A stretch of DNA of 64,000 bases from Marinobacterium jannaschii DSM 6295. GTDB lineage: Bacteria; Pseudomonadota; Gammaproteobacteria; Pseudomonadales; Balneatricaceae. Location: the NCBI RefSeq assembly GCF_000620085.1, contig NZ_KK211064.1:232272-296271 (forward strand), read 5' to 3'. Shown here in pieces: positions 34,856-43,639 of the stretch. The notes below the pieces were generated by a model that saw only the letters and a program-made list of their open reading frames with translations, had not been told where the DNA came from and searched no databases. Position 1 is the stretch's first letter. Each line of letters begins with the position of its first letter. Made by a program: the position numbers and the translations under genes.

Positions 34856-35833
34856 ATGACCCCAACTGATTCACCGTGGCCGCAGGAGGCCTGGCTGCTG
34901 CATCAGGGCGAGGTGTCGGAAACCACTGATGATCTGCAGGCACTGCCGCCGCACAGTCGCAGTGGCACTATCGCCTGGCTCAATATGAACTGGCGTGAGC
35001 CCTCCAGCGTCGACTGGGTCCTGCAGCAGAGCGGATTACCCGAGAGCAGCTGCAATGCAGTGCTGAGTGAGAACACCCGGCCGCGCAGCTTTACCGATGA
35101 GTGCGGCAACCTGGTTCTGATCCTGCGGGTGGTGAATGCCCAGGCGAATACCGAAGAGGAGCGCCTGATCTCGCTGCGGATGGTGATCAGCAATAGCCGC
35201 TTTATCAGCCTCTGTGCCTTTCACCCGCTGTCGTTGTCGCGTTTTGGCGAGCATCTCAAGGCCGGTGATTTCGATCAGGACGTGGCCGGACTGGTCACCC
35301 TGTTGCTGGAGTTTATCCAGGACGAGATTAACGAGGCAGTGACTGCGCTGACAGCCGAGCTGGAGGGTATCGAGGCGGCCTGTGGTGCCGGTGAGGTGGT
35401 GGTCGAACGCATCAGCAGCGCCCGCCGTGCGGCGGGACAGCTACAGCGCTATCTGCTGCCGCAGCGTGCCGTGCTGAGCCAGATCCAGCAGCAGCGGCAG
35501 TGGTTTGGTGCGCCGGAGCTGCAGGCGGTCTGGCGCGAGCTGGGCAACAGCCTGCAGCTGAGCCTGGAGGAGGTGGAGATGGCCCTGAGCCGTCTGATGA
35601 TCCTGCAGGATGAGCTGCGGGCCACCCTGAACGAGAAGAACAACCGGACCCTCTATCTGTTGTCATTGGTGACCTTCTTCTTCCTGCCGCTGAGCTTCCT
35701 GACCGGATTCCTGGGGATGAATATTCCCTTTCCCTGGCAGGACTCGGCTGCCTCATTCTGGGCCGTGCTGTCACTGGTGCTGATGCTGTTGGCGACCCAG
35801 TGGGCGCTGATCCGGCGTCTCGGCTGGCTCTAG
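34856..35833 (+). CDS. CorA/ZntB-family divalent cation transporter
   Basis: A 325-residue protein with a long soluble N-terminal domain and two C-terminal membrane helices (about residues 262-285 and 298-320) joined by a loop holding the GMN signature (FLGMNIPFPW). This is the CorA superfamily; the replacement of the usual acidic loop by IPFP resembles ZntB, a zinc transporter, rather than Mg-specific CorA. AGGGAG precedes the ATG. Pentameric inner-membrane channel or transporter; the metal is uncertain. Confidence 0.88.
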   Translation: MTPTDSPWPQEAWLLHQGEVSETTDDLQALPPHSRSGTIAWLNMNWREPSSVDWVLQQSGLPESSCNAVLSENTRPRSFTDECGNLVLILRVVNAQANTEEERLISLRMVISNSRFISLCAFHPLSLSRFGEHLKAGDFDQDVAGLVTLLLEFIQDEINEAVTALTAELEGIEAACGAGEVVVERISSARRAAGQLQRYLLPQRAVLSQIQQQRQWFGAPELQAVWRELGNSLQLSLEEVEMALSRLMILQDELRATLNEKNNRTLYLLSLVTFFFLPLSFLTGFLGMNIPFPWQDSAASFWAVLSLVLMLLATQWALIRRLGWL

Positions 35834-35875
35834 CCCGGGCGCAATCTTTCAACGATCTGAATACTGAGAACTGTT

Positions 35876-37045
35876 ATGCATATGGACCCGGTTCTGCCGG
35901 CGATGGTAGGGACAATTTTCATCATGTTGCTGGTGGGCGGACTGCTGAAGCTGGCGGCGCAGCCCCAGGTGATCGCCTATCTGGTGGCCGGTGTGCTGAT
36001 CGGTCCGCACGGCGTCGCCCTGATTGACGATGCCGATGTGGTTAACCGGCTGGGCGCGATGGGCGTGGTATTGCTGCTGTTTTTTGTCGGCATGGAAGTG
36101 GTGCCGCAGCAGCTGATGTCGCGCTGGCGGATACCGGTGATCGGCACCCTGTTGCAGGTGCTGTTCAGCTTGTTGCCGGTGGCGCTGATCGGTCTCTATT
36201 ACGACTGGGGCTGGGCACGCATCGTGCTGCTGACTTTCGTTATCAGCCTGTCCAGCTCGGCGGTGGTGATCCGCCTGCTGCAGGACCGTAAGGAGCTGGG
36301 CACCGGCTTTGGCCAGGATATGCTGGGGGTGCTGCTGGTGCAGGATCTGCTGGTGATCCCGATGCTGATCGTGATCGGCCTGTTTGGCGGTCAGGAGGTG
36401 AACCTGCACTCCCTGAGCATGCAGCTGGTCGGTGTGATTCTGGTGGGGCTGGCGCTGTTCTGGATCTTCAGTGGTCGTCAGATCCGCCTGCCGCTGGCGC
36501 GGCAGATCCGTGAAGACCATGAGCTGCAGGTGTTTGTCGCGCTGGCGATCTGCTTCGGCATGTCGCTGCTGACCGGCATCCTGGAGCTGTCCACCGCACT
36601 GGGCGCCTTTATTGCCGGCATGCTGGTAGGTGCCGCGCGCGAGACCCAGTGGGTGCACCATAAGCTGGAGCCCTTCAAAGTGGTGTTTGTGGCGCTGTTC
36701 TTCCTCTCGGTAGGCATGAGCCTCGACCTGCAGTTTTTGTTGCAGCACTGGTGGCAGCTGAGCCTGCTGGTGGTGGCGGTGTTTGTGGTCGGCACCCTGC
36801 TGAACGCCATCATACTGGGAACCCTGGGCTATCGCTGGCGCGAAAGCCTGTATGGCGGTGCGGTACTGGCGCAGATCGGCGAATTCAGCTTTGTGCTCAG
36901 CGCCGTGGGTATGCAGGCGGCGATTATCAGCGCGGCCGGCTACCAGTACGCTCTGTCGGTGATCTCGCTGTCGCTGCTGCTCGGTCCGCTGTGGATCGCC
37001 CTGGGCCGGCGTTGCTTCAATCCGGTGGTCAGTGACCCGGTCTGA
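35876..37045 (+). CDS. CPA2-family monovalent cation/proton antiporter (KefB-like membrane domain)
   Basis: A 389-residue, almost entirely hydrophobic protein with about twelve helices. It has the CPA2 features QPQVIAYLVAGVLIGP, LLLFFVGMEV, LSLSSSAVVIRLL and QDMLGVLLVQDLLVIPML (ion-binding aspartates) and QIGEFSFVL near the end. It lacks the C-terminal TrkA-N (RCK) domain of KefB/KefC, so it is not gated by glutathione adducts in the same way. It would exchange K+ or Na+ for protons across the inner membrane. It is convergent with an HdfR-like regulator. Confidence 0.9.
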   Translation: MHMDPVLPAMVGTIFIMLLVGGLLKLAAQPQVIAYLVAGVLIGPHGVALIDDADVVNRLGAMGVVLLLFFVGMEVVPQQLMSRWRIPVIGTLLQVLFSLLPVALIGLYYDWGWARIVLLTFVISLSSSAVVIRLLQDRKELGTGFGQDMLGVLLVQDLLVIPMLIVIGLFGGQEVNLHSLSMQLVGVILVGLALFWIFSGRQIRLPLARQIREDHELQVFVALAICFGMSLLTGILELSTALGAFIAGMLVGAARETQWVHHKLEPFKVVFVALFFLSVGMSLDLQFLLQHWWQLSLLVVAVFVVGTLLNAIILGTLGYRWRESLYGGAVLAQIGEFSFVLSAVGMQAAIISAAGYQYALSVISLSLLLGPLWIALGRRCFNPVVSDPV

Positions 37046-37046
37046 T

Positions 37047-37937
37047 TCAGGCCGGGTCTGTGCCCGTGGCCTGGAGCGGCAGGGTTTCGTCCTCACGCAG
37101 CTGGGCCGCCAGCGCGTTGAGGGCCTCCAGCTTGTCGTTCTTCTGCCGGTACACCATATACACCTGGCGCTGGATCAGCGGCGCATCGGTGACGGCATGC
37201 AGCTGGCCGGATTCGATCAGCGGCTCGACCAGAAAGCGCGGCAGCCAGGCGTGGCCGCCGACACCCAGCAGGTACTCCAGCGCGATATGCACCTGGCCGG
37301 TGTGCAGCACGGCCGGCTGCTGTTGCGGCATGCTCTTGGCCAGCTGCAGGTTGAAGGCGGTTCCCCAGTCCATCGCCACATAGCTCATCCCGGCGGCGGT
37401 CTGCATATCATGCCCCGCTGTGCTGGCGACCTGCTGCAGGCTGAGTACGCCGGCCGGCAGGGTCTGGCACTCATCGCTTTTCGGCGGGTCCAGCGTCAGG
37501 CCCAGGTCGATACGGTGTTCCAGCACGCCCCGGCTGAGGGCGGCGCTGGTTTCCGTCACCGTGCGGATACTGAAGTCGGGACTGGAGCAGATCACCCGCA
37601 CAATCAGCTTTTGCAGGAAGGCGTCCCAGAGGTTTGCCGGGGCACCGAGTACCAGCGGGGTTCTCTGGCCCTCGTCCAGGCCAACCTCCTCGAAGGTACG
37701 CTGCCACATCGCCAGCATGCCCTGGGCATGGGGGATCAGGCGCTCGCCGGCGGCGGTCAGCAGGATATTATGGCGGTGGCGCTCGAACAGTTTGACGTTC
37801 AGCAGCTCTTCCAGCTGGCGGATACGGAAGCTGACGGCTGACTGGGTCAGGTAGAGGTTTTCCGCGGCGCGGCCGAAGTGACGTGTCTTGGCGACCTCTA
37901 TAAAGGTCTTGAGTAAACCGGTATCCAGGTTGCGCAC
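37047..37937 (-). CDS. LysR-family regulator similar to HdfR
   Basis: A 296-residue LysR-type regulator. The GTG at 37937 is chosen since it places the helix-turn-helix (GLLKTFIEVAKTRHFGRAAE, then LYLTQSAVSFRIRQLEELL) at the usual position and AGGA lies upstream; the open frame runs further. The N-terminus closely resembles HdfR, a repressor of flhDC in enterobacteria. It is divergent from the rimB-rimK group across 250 bp, so it may control those genes rather than flagella. Confidence 0.88.
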   Translation of the reverse strand: MRNLDTGLLKTFIEVAKTRHFGRAAENLYLTQSAVSFRIRQLEELLNVKLFERHRHNILLTAAGERLIPHAQGMLAMWQRTFEEVGLDEGQRTPLVLGAPANLWDAFLQKLIVRVICSSPDFSIRTVTETSAALSRGVLEHRIDLGLTLDPPKSDECQTLPAGVLSLQQVASTAGHDMQTAAGMSYVAMDWGTAFNLQLAKSMPQQQPAVLHTGQVHIALEYLLGVGGHAWLPRFLVEPLIESGQLHAVTDAPLIQRQVYMVYRQKNDKLEALNALAAQLREDETLPLQATGTDPA

Positions 37938-38186
37938 GTTTTTTTGATCCTGACGAGAAAAATTGTTTGTTTTACCTGCGGCCCTGAGTCGCTGATACTG
38001 CAGCACATCCTAAACGGCCCGTCCGAGGCCGTTACTAAAGCATTTTAGTTTATACCTAACCACTGTTTTCTCTGTTGCCGCTTTCGTACAAAGCCGTCCC
38101 GCCGCACTTATCGGCCGGATCGCTGGTGTCGCCGGAAATGTACCCGGCGTTGTGGCCGGAAACAGTCCAGTGAAGAGATATCTATT

Positions 38187-38642
38187 GTGAACAAAGCAAT
38201 CCAGCCCGCCCGGCCGGTTCTGGGCTGGCGTGAATGGTGTGCCCTGCCTGACCTGGGCATCAGTCATATCAAGGCCAAAGTCGATACCGGTGCCCGGACA
38301 TCGGCGCTGCATGCCTGGTTTGTTGAAGAATTTGAACGCAACGGAAAACTCTGGGTGCGATTCGGCCTGCACCTGGAGCAGGACCAGCTGGTGGAGGCCG
38401 AAGTGCTGGATCAGCGTCATGTCACGGACTCCGGGGGACATACAGAGTTACGTTACGTGATTGCAACCCGGGTGCAGCTGGGCGATCAGTGTTGGCCGAT
38501 TGAGCTGACCCTGACTAACCGCGACAGTATGCGCTTTCGCATGTTGCTGGGACGTACCGCTATTAATGGCCGTTATTTAGTTGATTCGGAGCTATCCTAT
38601 CTGGTGGGTAAGAAACCCGCCGCAGCTCTACAGGGAGAGTAA
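38187..38642 (+). CDS. rimB: RimB-like retropepsin-type protease (ATP-dependent zinc protease family)
   Basis: A 151-residue protein of the family annotated as ATP-dependent zinc protease but with a retropepsin-like fold. The aspartic motif D33-T-G appears in [14 protein letters not shown], and the flap-like end is [18 protein letters not shown]. In Pseudomonas fluorescens RimB processes the glutamate tail that RimK adds to ribosomal protein S6. Here rimK begins 2 bp after its stop, so the two are coupled. It starts at GTG. Confidence 0.88.
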   Translation: MNKAIQPARPVLGWREWCALPDLGISHIKAKVDTGARTSALHAWFVEEFERNGKLWVRFGLHLEQDQLVEAEVLDQRHVTDSGGHTELRYVIATRVQLGDQCWPIELTLTNRDSMRFRMLLGRTAINGRYLVDSELSYLVGKKPAAALQGE

Positions 38643-38644
38643 AA

Positions 38645-39550
38645 ATGAAAATTGGTATCCTTTCGCGCAACGCTAAACTGTACTCCACCCGGCGTCTGGT
38701 GGAGGCAGCTAAGGCGGCCGGACATGAGGTGCAGGTGATCGATGCACTGCGTTGCTACATGAACATCAACGCCCGTACGCCGAGCATCCACTACAAGGGC
38801 GAAGCGCTGGAGGACTTCGACGCCATCATCCCGCGGATCGGGGCATCGGTAACGTTTTATGGCACAGCGGTATTGCGTCAGTTTGAGACCATGGGGGTCT
38901 ACCCGCTGAACGAGTCTGTGGCGATCACCCGCAGCCGCGATAAGCTGCGCTCTATGCAGCTGCTGGCCGGTAAGGGGATCGATATGCCGATCACCGGCTT
39001 TGCCAACAAGCCGGGTGATATTCCCGATATGCTGGATATGAACTCCGGCCCGCCGGTGGTGATTAAACTGCTGGAAGGCACTCAGGGCATCGGTGTGGTG
39101 CTGGCGGAAACCCGCAAGGCGGCCGAAAGTGTCCTGCAGGCCTTTATGGGGCTGAAAGCCAACATCATGGTGCAGGAGTATATCGATGAGGCTAAAGGGG
39201 CCGATATCCGCTGCCTGGTGATCGGCGACCGGGTCTGGGCCTCAATGAAGCGTCAGGCCCCGGACGGGGAGTTCCGTTCTAACCTGCACCGTGGCGGTTC
39301 GGCCGCGCTGGTGCGGATTACCCCGGAAGAGCGGGCCGTGGCTGTGCGGGCGGCGAAAACCATGGGGCTGAATGTGGCCGGGGTTGACCTGTTGCGTTCG
39401 TCTCGCGGACCGCTGGTGCTGGAAGTAAACTCCAGCCCGGGACTGGAGGGGATCGAAAAGGCGACTGGCAAGGATGTGGCGGGTGGCATCATTGCATTTA
39501 TCGAAAAAAATGCCCGAGCTAACCGCACCCGTACTCGGGGCAAGGGGTAA
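38645..39550 (+). CDS. rimK: RimK, ribosomal protein S6-L-glutamate ligase
   Basis: A 301-residue ATP-grasp ligase. Landmarks are the start [18 protein letters not shown], the glycine-rich ATP loop [14 protein letters not shown] and the metal-binding end [20 protein letters not shown]. It adds glutamates to the C-terminus of S6, altering ribosome composition and the proteome; in pseudomonads its activity responds to cyclic-di-GMP. GGGAGAG lies before the ATG, and the stop overlaps the next start (TAATG). Two diguanylate cyclase genes follow within 5 kb. Confidence 0.95.
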   Translation: MKIGILSRNAKLYSTRRLVEAAKAAGHEVQVIDALRCYMNINARTPSIHYKGEALEDFDAIIPRIGASVTFYGTAVLRQFETMGVYPLNESVAITRSRDKLRSMQLLAGKGIDMPITGFANKPGDIPDMLDMNSGPPVVIKLLEGTQGIGVVLAETRKAAESVLQAFMGLKANIMVQEYIDEAKGADIRCLVIGDRVWASMKRQAPDGEFRSNLHRGGSAALVRITPEERAVAVRAAKTMGLNVAGVDLLRSSRGPLVLEVNSSPGLEGIEKATGKDVAGGIIAFIEKNARANRTRTRGKG

Positions 39551-40614
39551 TGAAGATGGCGAAGCGGGCTGCATTTGAGATCGCCGGGCAGACAATCGAG
39601 CCTGGCAACCGCGCCACGGTGGCACTGGATATCGGCCGGCTCTACACCCATACCCATCTTGAACTGGTGGCGGAGGTGATTCACGGCCGTAAGGACGGGC
39701 CGGTGCTGCTGGTCTGTGCCGCGATCCACGGCGATGAGCTGAACGGCGTCGAGATCTGCCGCCAGCTGATGAAACGTCAGGCGCTGGAGCGCCTGCGAGG
39801 TACCCTGATTATCGTACCGGTGGTGAATATCTTCGGTTTCCTGCACCACTCGCGCTATATGCCGGACCGCCGCGACCTCAATCGCTGCTTTCCCGGCAGC
39901 GAACGGGGCTCGATGGGCGCGCGCTTTGCCAACTGTTTTGTCAAAGAGGTGCTGCACAAGAGCAGCCATGTGATCGACCTGCACACTGGGGCGGTACATC
40001 GCAGCAACCTGCCGCAGGTGCGGGCCAACCTGGATGATCCGGTGGTGCGGCAGATGGCGGAGAGCTTCGGTGCCCCGGTGATGCTGAACGCCGCTTTGCG
40101 CGACGGTTCGCTGCGCGGTTGTGCCGATGACGCCGGTATCCCGCTGATTCTCTATGAAGCAGGTGAAGCGCTGCGCTTTAACGATTACGCTATCAAGACC
40201 GGCCTGGCCGGGGTGATTAACGTGATGCGTGACCTGCAGATGCTGCCGCCGGTGCGGCGCAAGAATAAGATCCTGTGTGAAGAAGCCCGGACTTCGGGCT
40301 GGGTGCGGGCCGAGCTGGATGGCACCTGCCGTTTTATTGCCCAGCTGGGACAGCGGGTTAAGGTCGGTGATCAGCTGGCGACAATTGCGTCACCGTTCAG
40401 TCCGCAGGAGCAGTCAGTGCTGGCACCCTGGGCCGGTATTATTATCGGTCGCAACAACATACCGCTGGTCAATGAGGGCGATGCGCTGTTCCATGTAGCG
40501 CGTTTTGAAACCCTGGGCGGTGCAGAACGCAGTGTCGAGGCATTTCGTGAGACACTGGGCGATACAGAATATGCCTTCGATCAGACGGAGGCTTTACCCG
40601 AAAACAGCGGTTAA
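39550..40614 (+). CDS. Succinylglutamate desuccinylase/aspartoacylase-family zinc hydrolase
   Basis: A 354-residue M14-like amidohydrolase. The zinc ligands are H60 and E63 in AAIHGDELNGVEI and the histidine in VIDLHTGAV (about residue 144). The C-terminal barrel domain (about 255-330) is typical of this COG3608 group. The start codon overlaps the rimK stop, so it is co-transcribed with rimB-rimK and may act on glutamyl or N-acyl groups linked to RimK chemistry. That functional link is an inference from gene order. Confidence 0.88.
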   Translation: MKMAKRAAFEIAGQTIEPGNRATVALDIGRLYTHTHLELVAEVIHGRKDGPVLLVCAAIHGDELNGVEICRQLMKRQALERLRGTLIIVPVVNIFGFLHHSRYMPDRRDLNRCFPGSERGSMGARFANCFVKEVLHKSSHVIDLHTGAVHRSNLPQVRANLDDPVVRQMAESFGAPVMLNAALRDGSLRGCADDAGIPLILYEAGEALRFNDYAIKTGLAGVINVMRDLQMLPPVRRKNKILCEEARTSGWVRAELDGTCRFIAQLGQRVKVGDQLATIASPFSPQEQSVLAPWAGIIIGRNNIPLVNEGDALFHVARFETLGGAERSVEAFRETLGDTEYAFDQTEALPENSG

Positions 40615-40627
40615 CGAGTGGATTAAA

Positions 40628-41518
40628 TTGGAAAACTTTAGCTTTTTTGTCGAAGGAATTGATGTGCGGGGCATGCTGCTGCAGCACAAACTGCTTGTCA
40701 CCGTTGCAGTCATTGCCCTGGTAAGCGGATTTAAGATCAAGTTGTCGGCATTTCTCCGCCTGCGCAGCAAGCAGGCCGGTCAGGACCGGCGTCATGCGAT
40801 CAATATTATCAAGAACCTGATCAACATCACGCTGGTGATCGGCCTGTTCCTGTACTGGTCGGATGAGCTGCAGAAGTTCGCCCTCTCGGTGGCGGCCTTT
40901 GTGGTGGCCTTTGTGATTGCGACCCGGGAGTTTATCCAGTGCATTATCGGCTTTATCTATATCTTTGCCGCCCGTCCGTTTCAGGTGGGCGACTGGATTC
41001 AGGTCGGCGATTACAGCGGCGAGGTAACAGAGACTGACTGGGCCAAGCTGACCCTGCTGGAAGTGGATATCAGCTCGTACAGCCATACCGGCAAGACGCT
41101 CTACCTGCCGAACAATATGCTGCTGTCCAGCTCGATCAAGAACCTCAACTTCCTGAAGCGCTATGCCACCCATACCTTTGCCATCACCCGGGACCAGAGC
41201 GTAGATCTGTTCTCCTTTATGGATGAGCTGCTGGTACGGGCGACCAAGCACTGTGAAGGTTTTTATGATGTGGCGAATCGCTATAACAGCCTGATCGAAA
41301 AGCGGCTGGATGTGACCATCGCCGGTCCGGCACCGTCGGCGATGGTGTCGACCACCGAGAATGGCCGCAACCGGATGTACATCACCATCTTCTGTCCGTC
41401 TGACCAGGCGCTGGAGATCGAGCAGAAGATCACCCGCGACTTTATGCAGCTCTGGTACGCAGCGCAGGAGATACGTCGTCTGCGCCGTGAGGAGGTGGCG
41501 GTTGCCGTCGCGGGTTAA
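40628..41518 (+). CDS. MscS-family mechanosensitive channel
   Basis: About 296 residues. The start is ambiguous: a TTG at 40628 directly follows the upstream gene, a GTG at 40664 has AAGGAA upstream, and an ATG lies at 40673. Three hydrophobic segments include the pore-lining helix (AAFVVAFVIATREFIQCIIGF), followed by the MscS beta domain (RPFQVGDWIQVGDYSGEVTE) and the C-terminal mixed domain. It opens under membrane tension to release solutes, relevant in a bacterium that accumulates ectoine. Last gene of the rim group. Confidence 0.88.
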   Translation: MENFSFFVEGIDVRGMLLQHKLLVTVAVIALVSGFKIKLSAFLRLRSKQAGQDRRHAINIIKNLINITLVIGLFLYWSDELQKFALSVAAFVVAFVIATREFIQCIIGFIYIFAARPFQVGDWIQVGDYSGEVTETDWAKLTLLEVDISSYSHTGKTLYLPNNMLLSSSIKNLNFLKRYATHTFAITRDQSVDLFSFMDELLVRATKHCEGFYDVANRYNSLIEKRLDVTIAGPAPSAMVSTTENGRNRMYITIFCPSDQALEIEQKITRDFMQLWYAAQEIRRLRREEVAVAVAG

Positions 41519-41529
41519 GCGGCTATATG

Positions 41530-41568
41530 GCGCCCCGGCCGCAACGGCGGGGCGCTAAAGTTTAGCGC
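41530..41568. terminator. Nested inverted repeats between convergent genes
   Basis: GCGCCCCG / CGGGGCGC (41530-41555) overlaps GCGCTAAA - G - TTTAGCGC (41552-41568). No strong T-run, but the position between the convergent mscS-like and diguanylate cyclase genes suits transcript ends. Confidence 0.45.
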
Positions 41569-41577
41569 TGCCGCCGG

Positions 41578-43188
41578 TCAGCTTTGACTGCTCAGAATGC
41601 CTTCAATATCACTGCACAGCCGGTTTCTGCCCTCGCGCTTGGCCTTATAGAGCAACTCGTCGGCACGGGCGAACAGGGTGTCGCTGTTGTCGCTGAACGC
41701 CGCTTCGGTAAGGCCGATGGAGATGGTGATCGGTACCGGCTGGCCGCTGAAGTTAAATGGCGAGGCGGCGACGGCTTCACGTACACCTTCCAGCAGGTGA
41801 GCCGCTTCCAGCGCCGGCGTTGCCGGTAAAATCAGCACAAACTCCTCGCCGCCGTAACGGCCGACAAAATCGCTTTTACGCAGGGTGTCGGTGAGTATAT
41901 TGGCCATCAGGCGCAGAGCCTTGTCTCCGGCCAGGTGACCGTAGTTATCGTTCACCTGCTTGAAGTGATCGATATCGCACACCGCCAGCGTCAGGGTATC
42001 GCCCAGTTCCGGCAGGCGCCTGAGTTCCTGCTGGATACGTTCGTTATAGGCGGTGCGGTTGGCCAGCTTGGTCAGCGGATCGACCCGGGAGCGCAGCCGC
42101 TCCTCCTCGATCTGCAGCATAGTCTGACGCGCTTCCTCCTCCATGCTGTTCATCTGCGCGACCAGTTTCTGGTGGCGACGGTTGGATTCCTGCTGGCGCG
42201 TAACCTCGTCACTCTTCAGCTGGGTAACGCTTTTCTGCATCTGTGACAGTTTTTCGGCGATCGCTGTTTTCAGCTGTGGCAGGCTGGCACCATTGACCGT
42301 TGCCGTATTCATGGCGCTGAAATTGTCCTGCATCTGCTGGCTGAACAGCAGGCGGCGCTGGCTGTCATTCTGCGCGATCTGAAAGTCCCGTGACAGGGCG
42401 TTATGCATCCCCGTGAGCTGGTCGCCGATATCCAGCAGGTAGTGCTCAAATTCCTCGCTGACGCTCTGGTTGCTCTGCACCACCAGAGTGATCACCCGGT
42501 GCATCAGCGGCGGTAACTGCGACAGCTCAAAATCTGCTTCCAGTTCGCCGATCAGCTGCAGCGCATCCTGCCGGTAGCGACTGTTCAGGTGCAGGCCATC
42601 GATCAGGTCGAGCAGCTCGGTGGCGACCTGACGCAGTATCGACTGGGTATCCTCATCCATCAAGCCGCCCCGGGCCAGCATCATATAGGGGGAGTCCGGG
42701 TCGGCCATTCCGTCCATGATCTCCCCCTGCAGTTTAACGATGCAGCCAAGCAGGGAGGGTAGTTCGTAGTAATGATGCACCGCGCCGATACTGCGGTTTT
42801 TTGCCGCTTCCAGAGCGTTGCTGGTCAGCTCTTGCTGGCTCAGGGCCTTCAGCTCACTGATCCAGCGGCGGATAGAGACCAGCAGCTGCTCGGCGGTCTC
42901 CCGGCGCTTGTCCTGCGACAGGCGCAGGCTCTTATCCAGCTTGCGGGCCGCTTTCTTCAGCGGCGCCGTTTCACCGCTGTCCAGCGCCAGCAGGAGTTCT
43001 TCCAGTCGCGTGTCCAGTCGCTGCTCCTGGCCCTGCGCTTCCAGCACCAGCCGGCGGATCACCTGCTGCATAATCTCCTGGCGGTGATGAGAAGCCGTTT
43101 CGCGTCGCTTGGCAGCGCGCTCCAGAGTGCGAAACTCCTTTGCCAGATCCTGGTATTTCAGCTTCCAATCATCTTTAGCGAATATCAC
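41578..43188 (-). CDS. Diguanylate cyclase with long helical N-terminal region
   Basis: A 536-residue cytosolic protein starting at GTG, with AAGGA before it. Residues 1-350 are helical and coiled-coil-like with no membrane segment, signal peptide or recognised sensor domain. The GGDEF domain occupies about 365-530. The active site GGEEF is near residue 446 and the inhibitory site RxxD (RKSD) lies five residues before it, so it should make cyclic-di-GMP and be product-inhibited. The input signal is unknown. It is divergent from a second GGDEF gene and convergent with the rim group. Confidence 0.92.
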   Translation of the reverse strand: MIFAKDDWKLKYQDLAKEFRTLERAAKRRETASHHRQEIMQQVIRRLVLEAQGQEQRLDTRLEELLLALDSGETAPLKKAARKLDKSLRLSQDKRRETAEQLLVSIRRWISELKALSQQELTSNALEAAKNRSIGAVHHYYELPSLLGCIVKLQGEIMDGMADPDSPYMMLARGGLMDEDTQSILRQVATELLDLIDGLHLNSRYRQDALQLIGELEADFELSQLPPLMHRVITLVVQSNQSVSEEFEHYLLDIGDQLTGMHNALSRDFQIAQNDSQRRLLFSQQMQDNFSAMNTATVNGASLPQLKTAIAEKLSQMQKSVTQLKSDEVTRQQESNRRHQKLVAQMNSMEEEARQTMLQIEEERLRSRVDPLTKLANRTAYNERIQQELRRLPELGDTLTLAVCDIDHFKQVNDNYGHLAGDKALRLMANILTDTLRKSDFVGRYGGEEFVLILPATPALEAAHLLEGVREAVAASPFNFSGQPVPITISIGLTEAAFSDNSDTLFARADELLYKAKREGRNRLCSDIEGILSSQS

Positions 43189-43639
43189 GTAACAGTCCTT
43201 GTAATCAGGTCAGGGGCAACTTTGTGGTAACAGGTCAGGCTTGTCTATCGGCTGAAGTATTGGATTATTGAGCAAGCGTTGACTTCGGTTAGGAAACCGA
43301 CAATCAGGCCGCTGGGTTTATTCTGAGCCGCCGCTAGCACCCACCATCTGACGCGGCAGGGCTTTATCCGGCGGTGGCATAGTTGTTATGACTGCCTGAA
43401 TCGTTAAGCAGACGGAATGCCACTGTGATCGCAGGTCATCCGGGCGTGGCCCGGGCAGGGTGATTTCGTTGGCTAATCTATTGATATTGCTCAAATTAAG
43501 TCATCGGACTGTAATAAGATGTAGTGTCTTCAGGGTACTCAAAAGAGCACTCAATAAAAAACTCGGGTAGGATCAGAAGCCTAAATGATATTAAGCAGAC
43601 CGTCCGGTCGCATCAGAACGGGCAACGATAAAGCAGGTG
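43189..43639. other. 451-bp divergent promoter region between two diguanylate cyclase genes
   Basis: Moderately AT-rich near 43480-43560. No gene, no clear terminator and no REP; it presumably carries both promoters. Confidence 0.6.

Noticed and set aside
37047-37937. Flagellar master regulator locus
   Set aside because: The LysR protein resembles HdfR, but no flagellar gene is in the window and its neighbours are rim genes and an antiporter.
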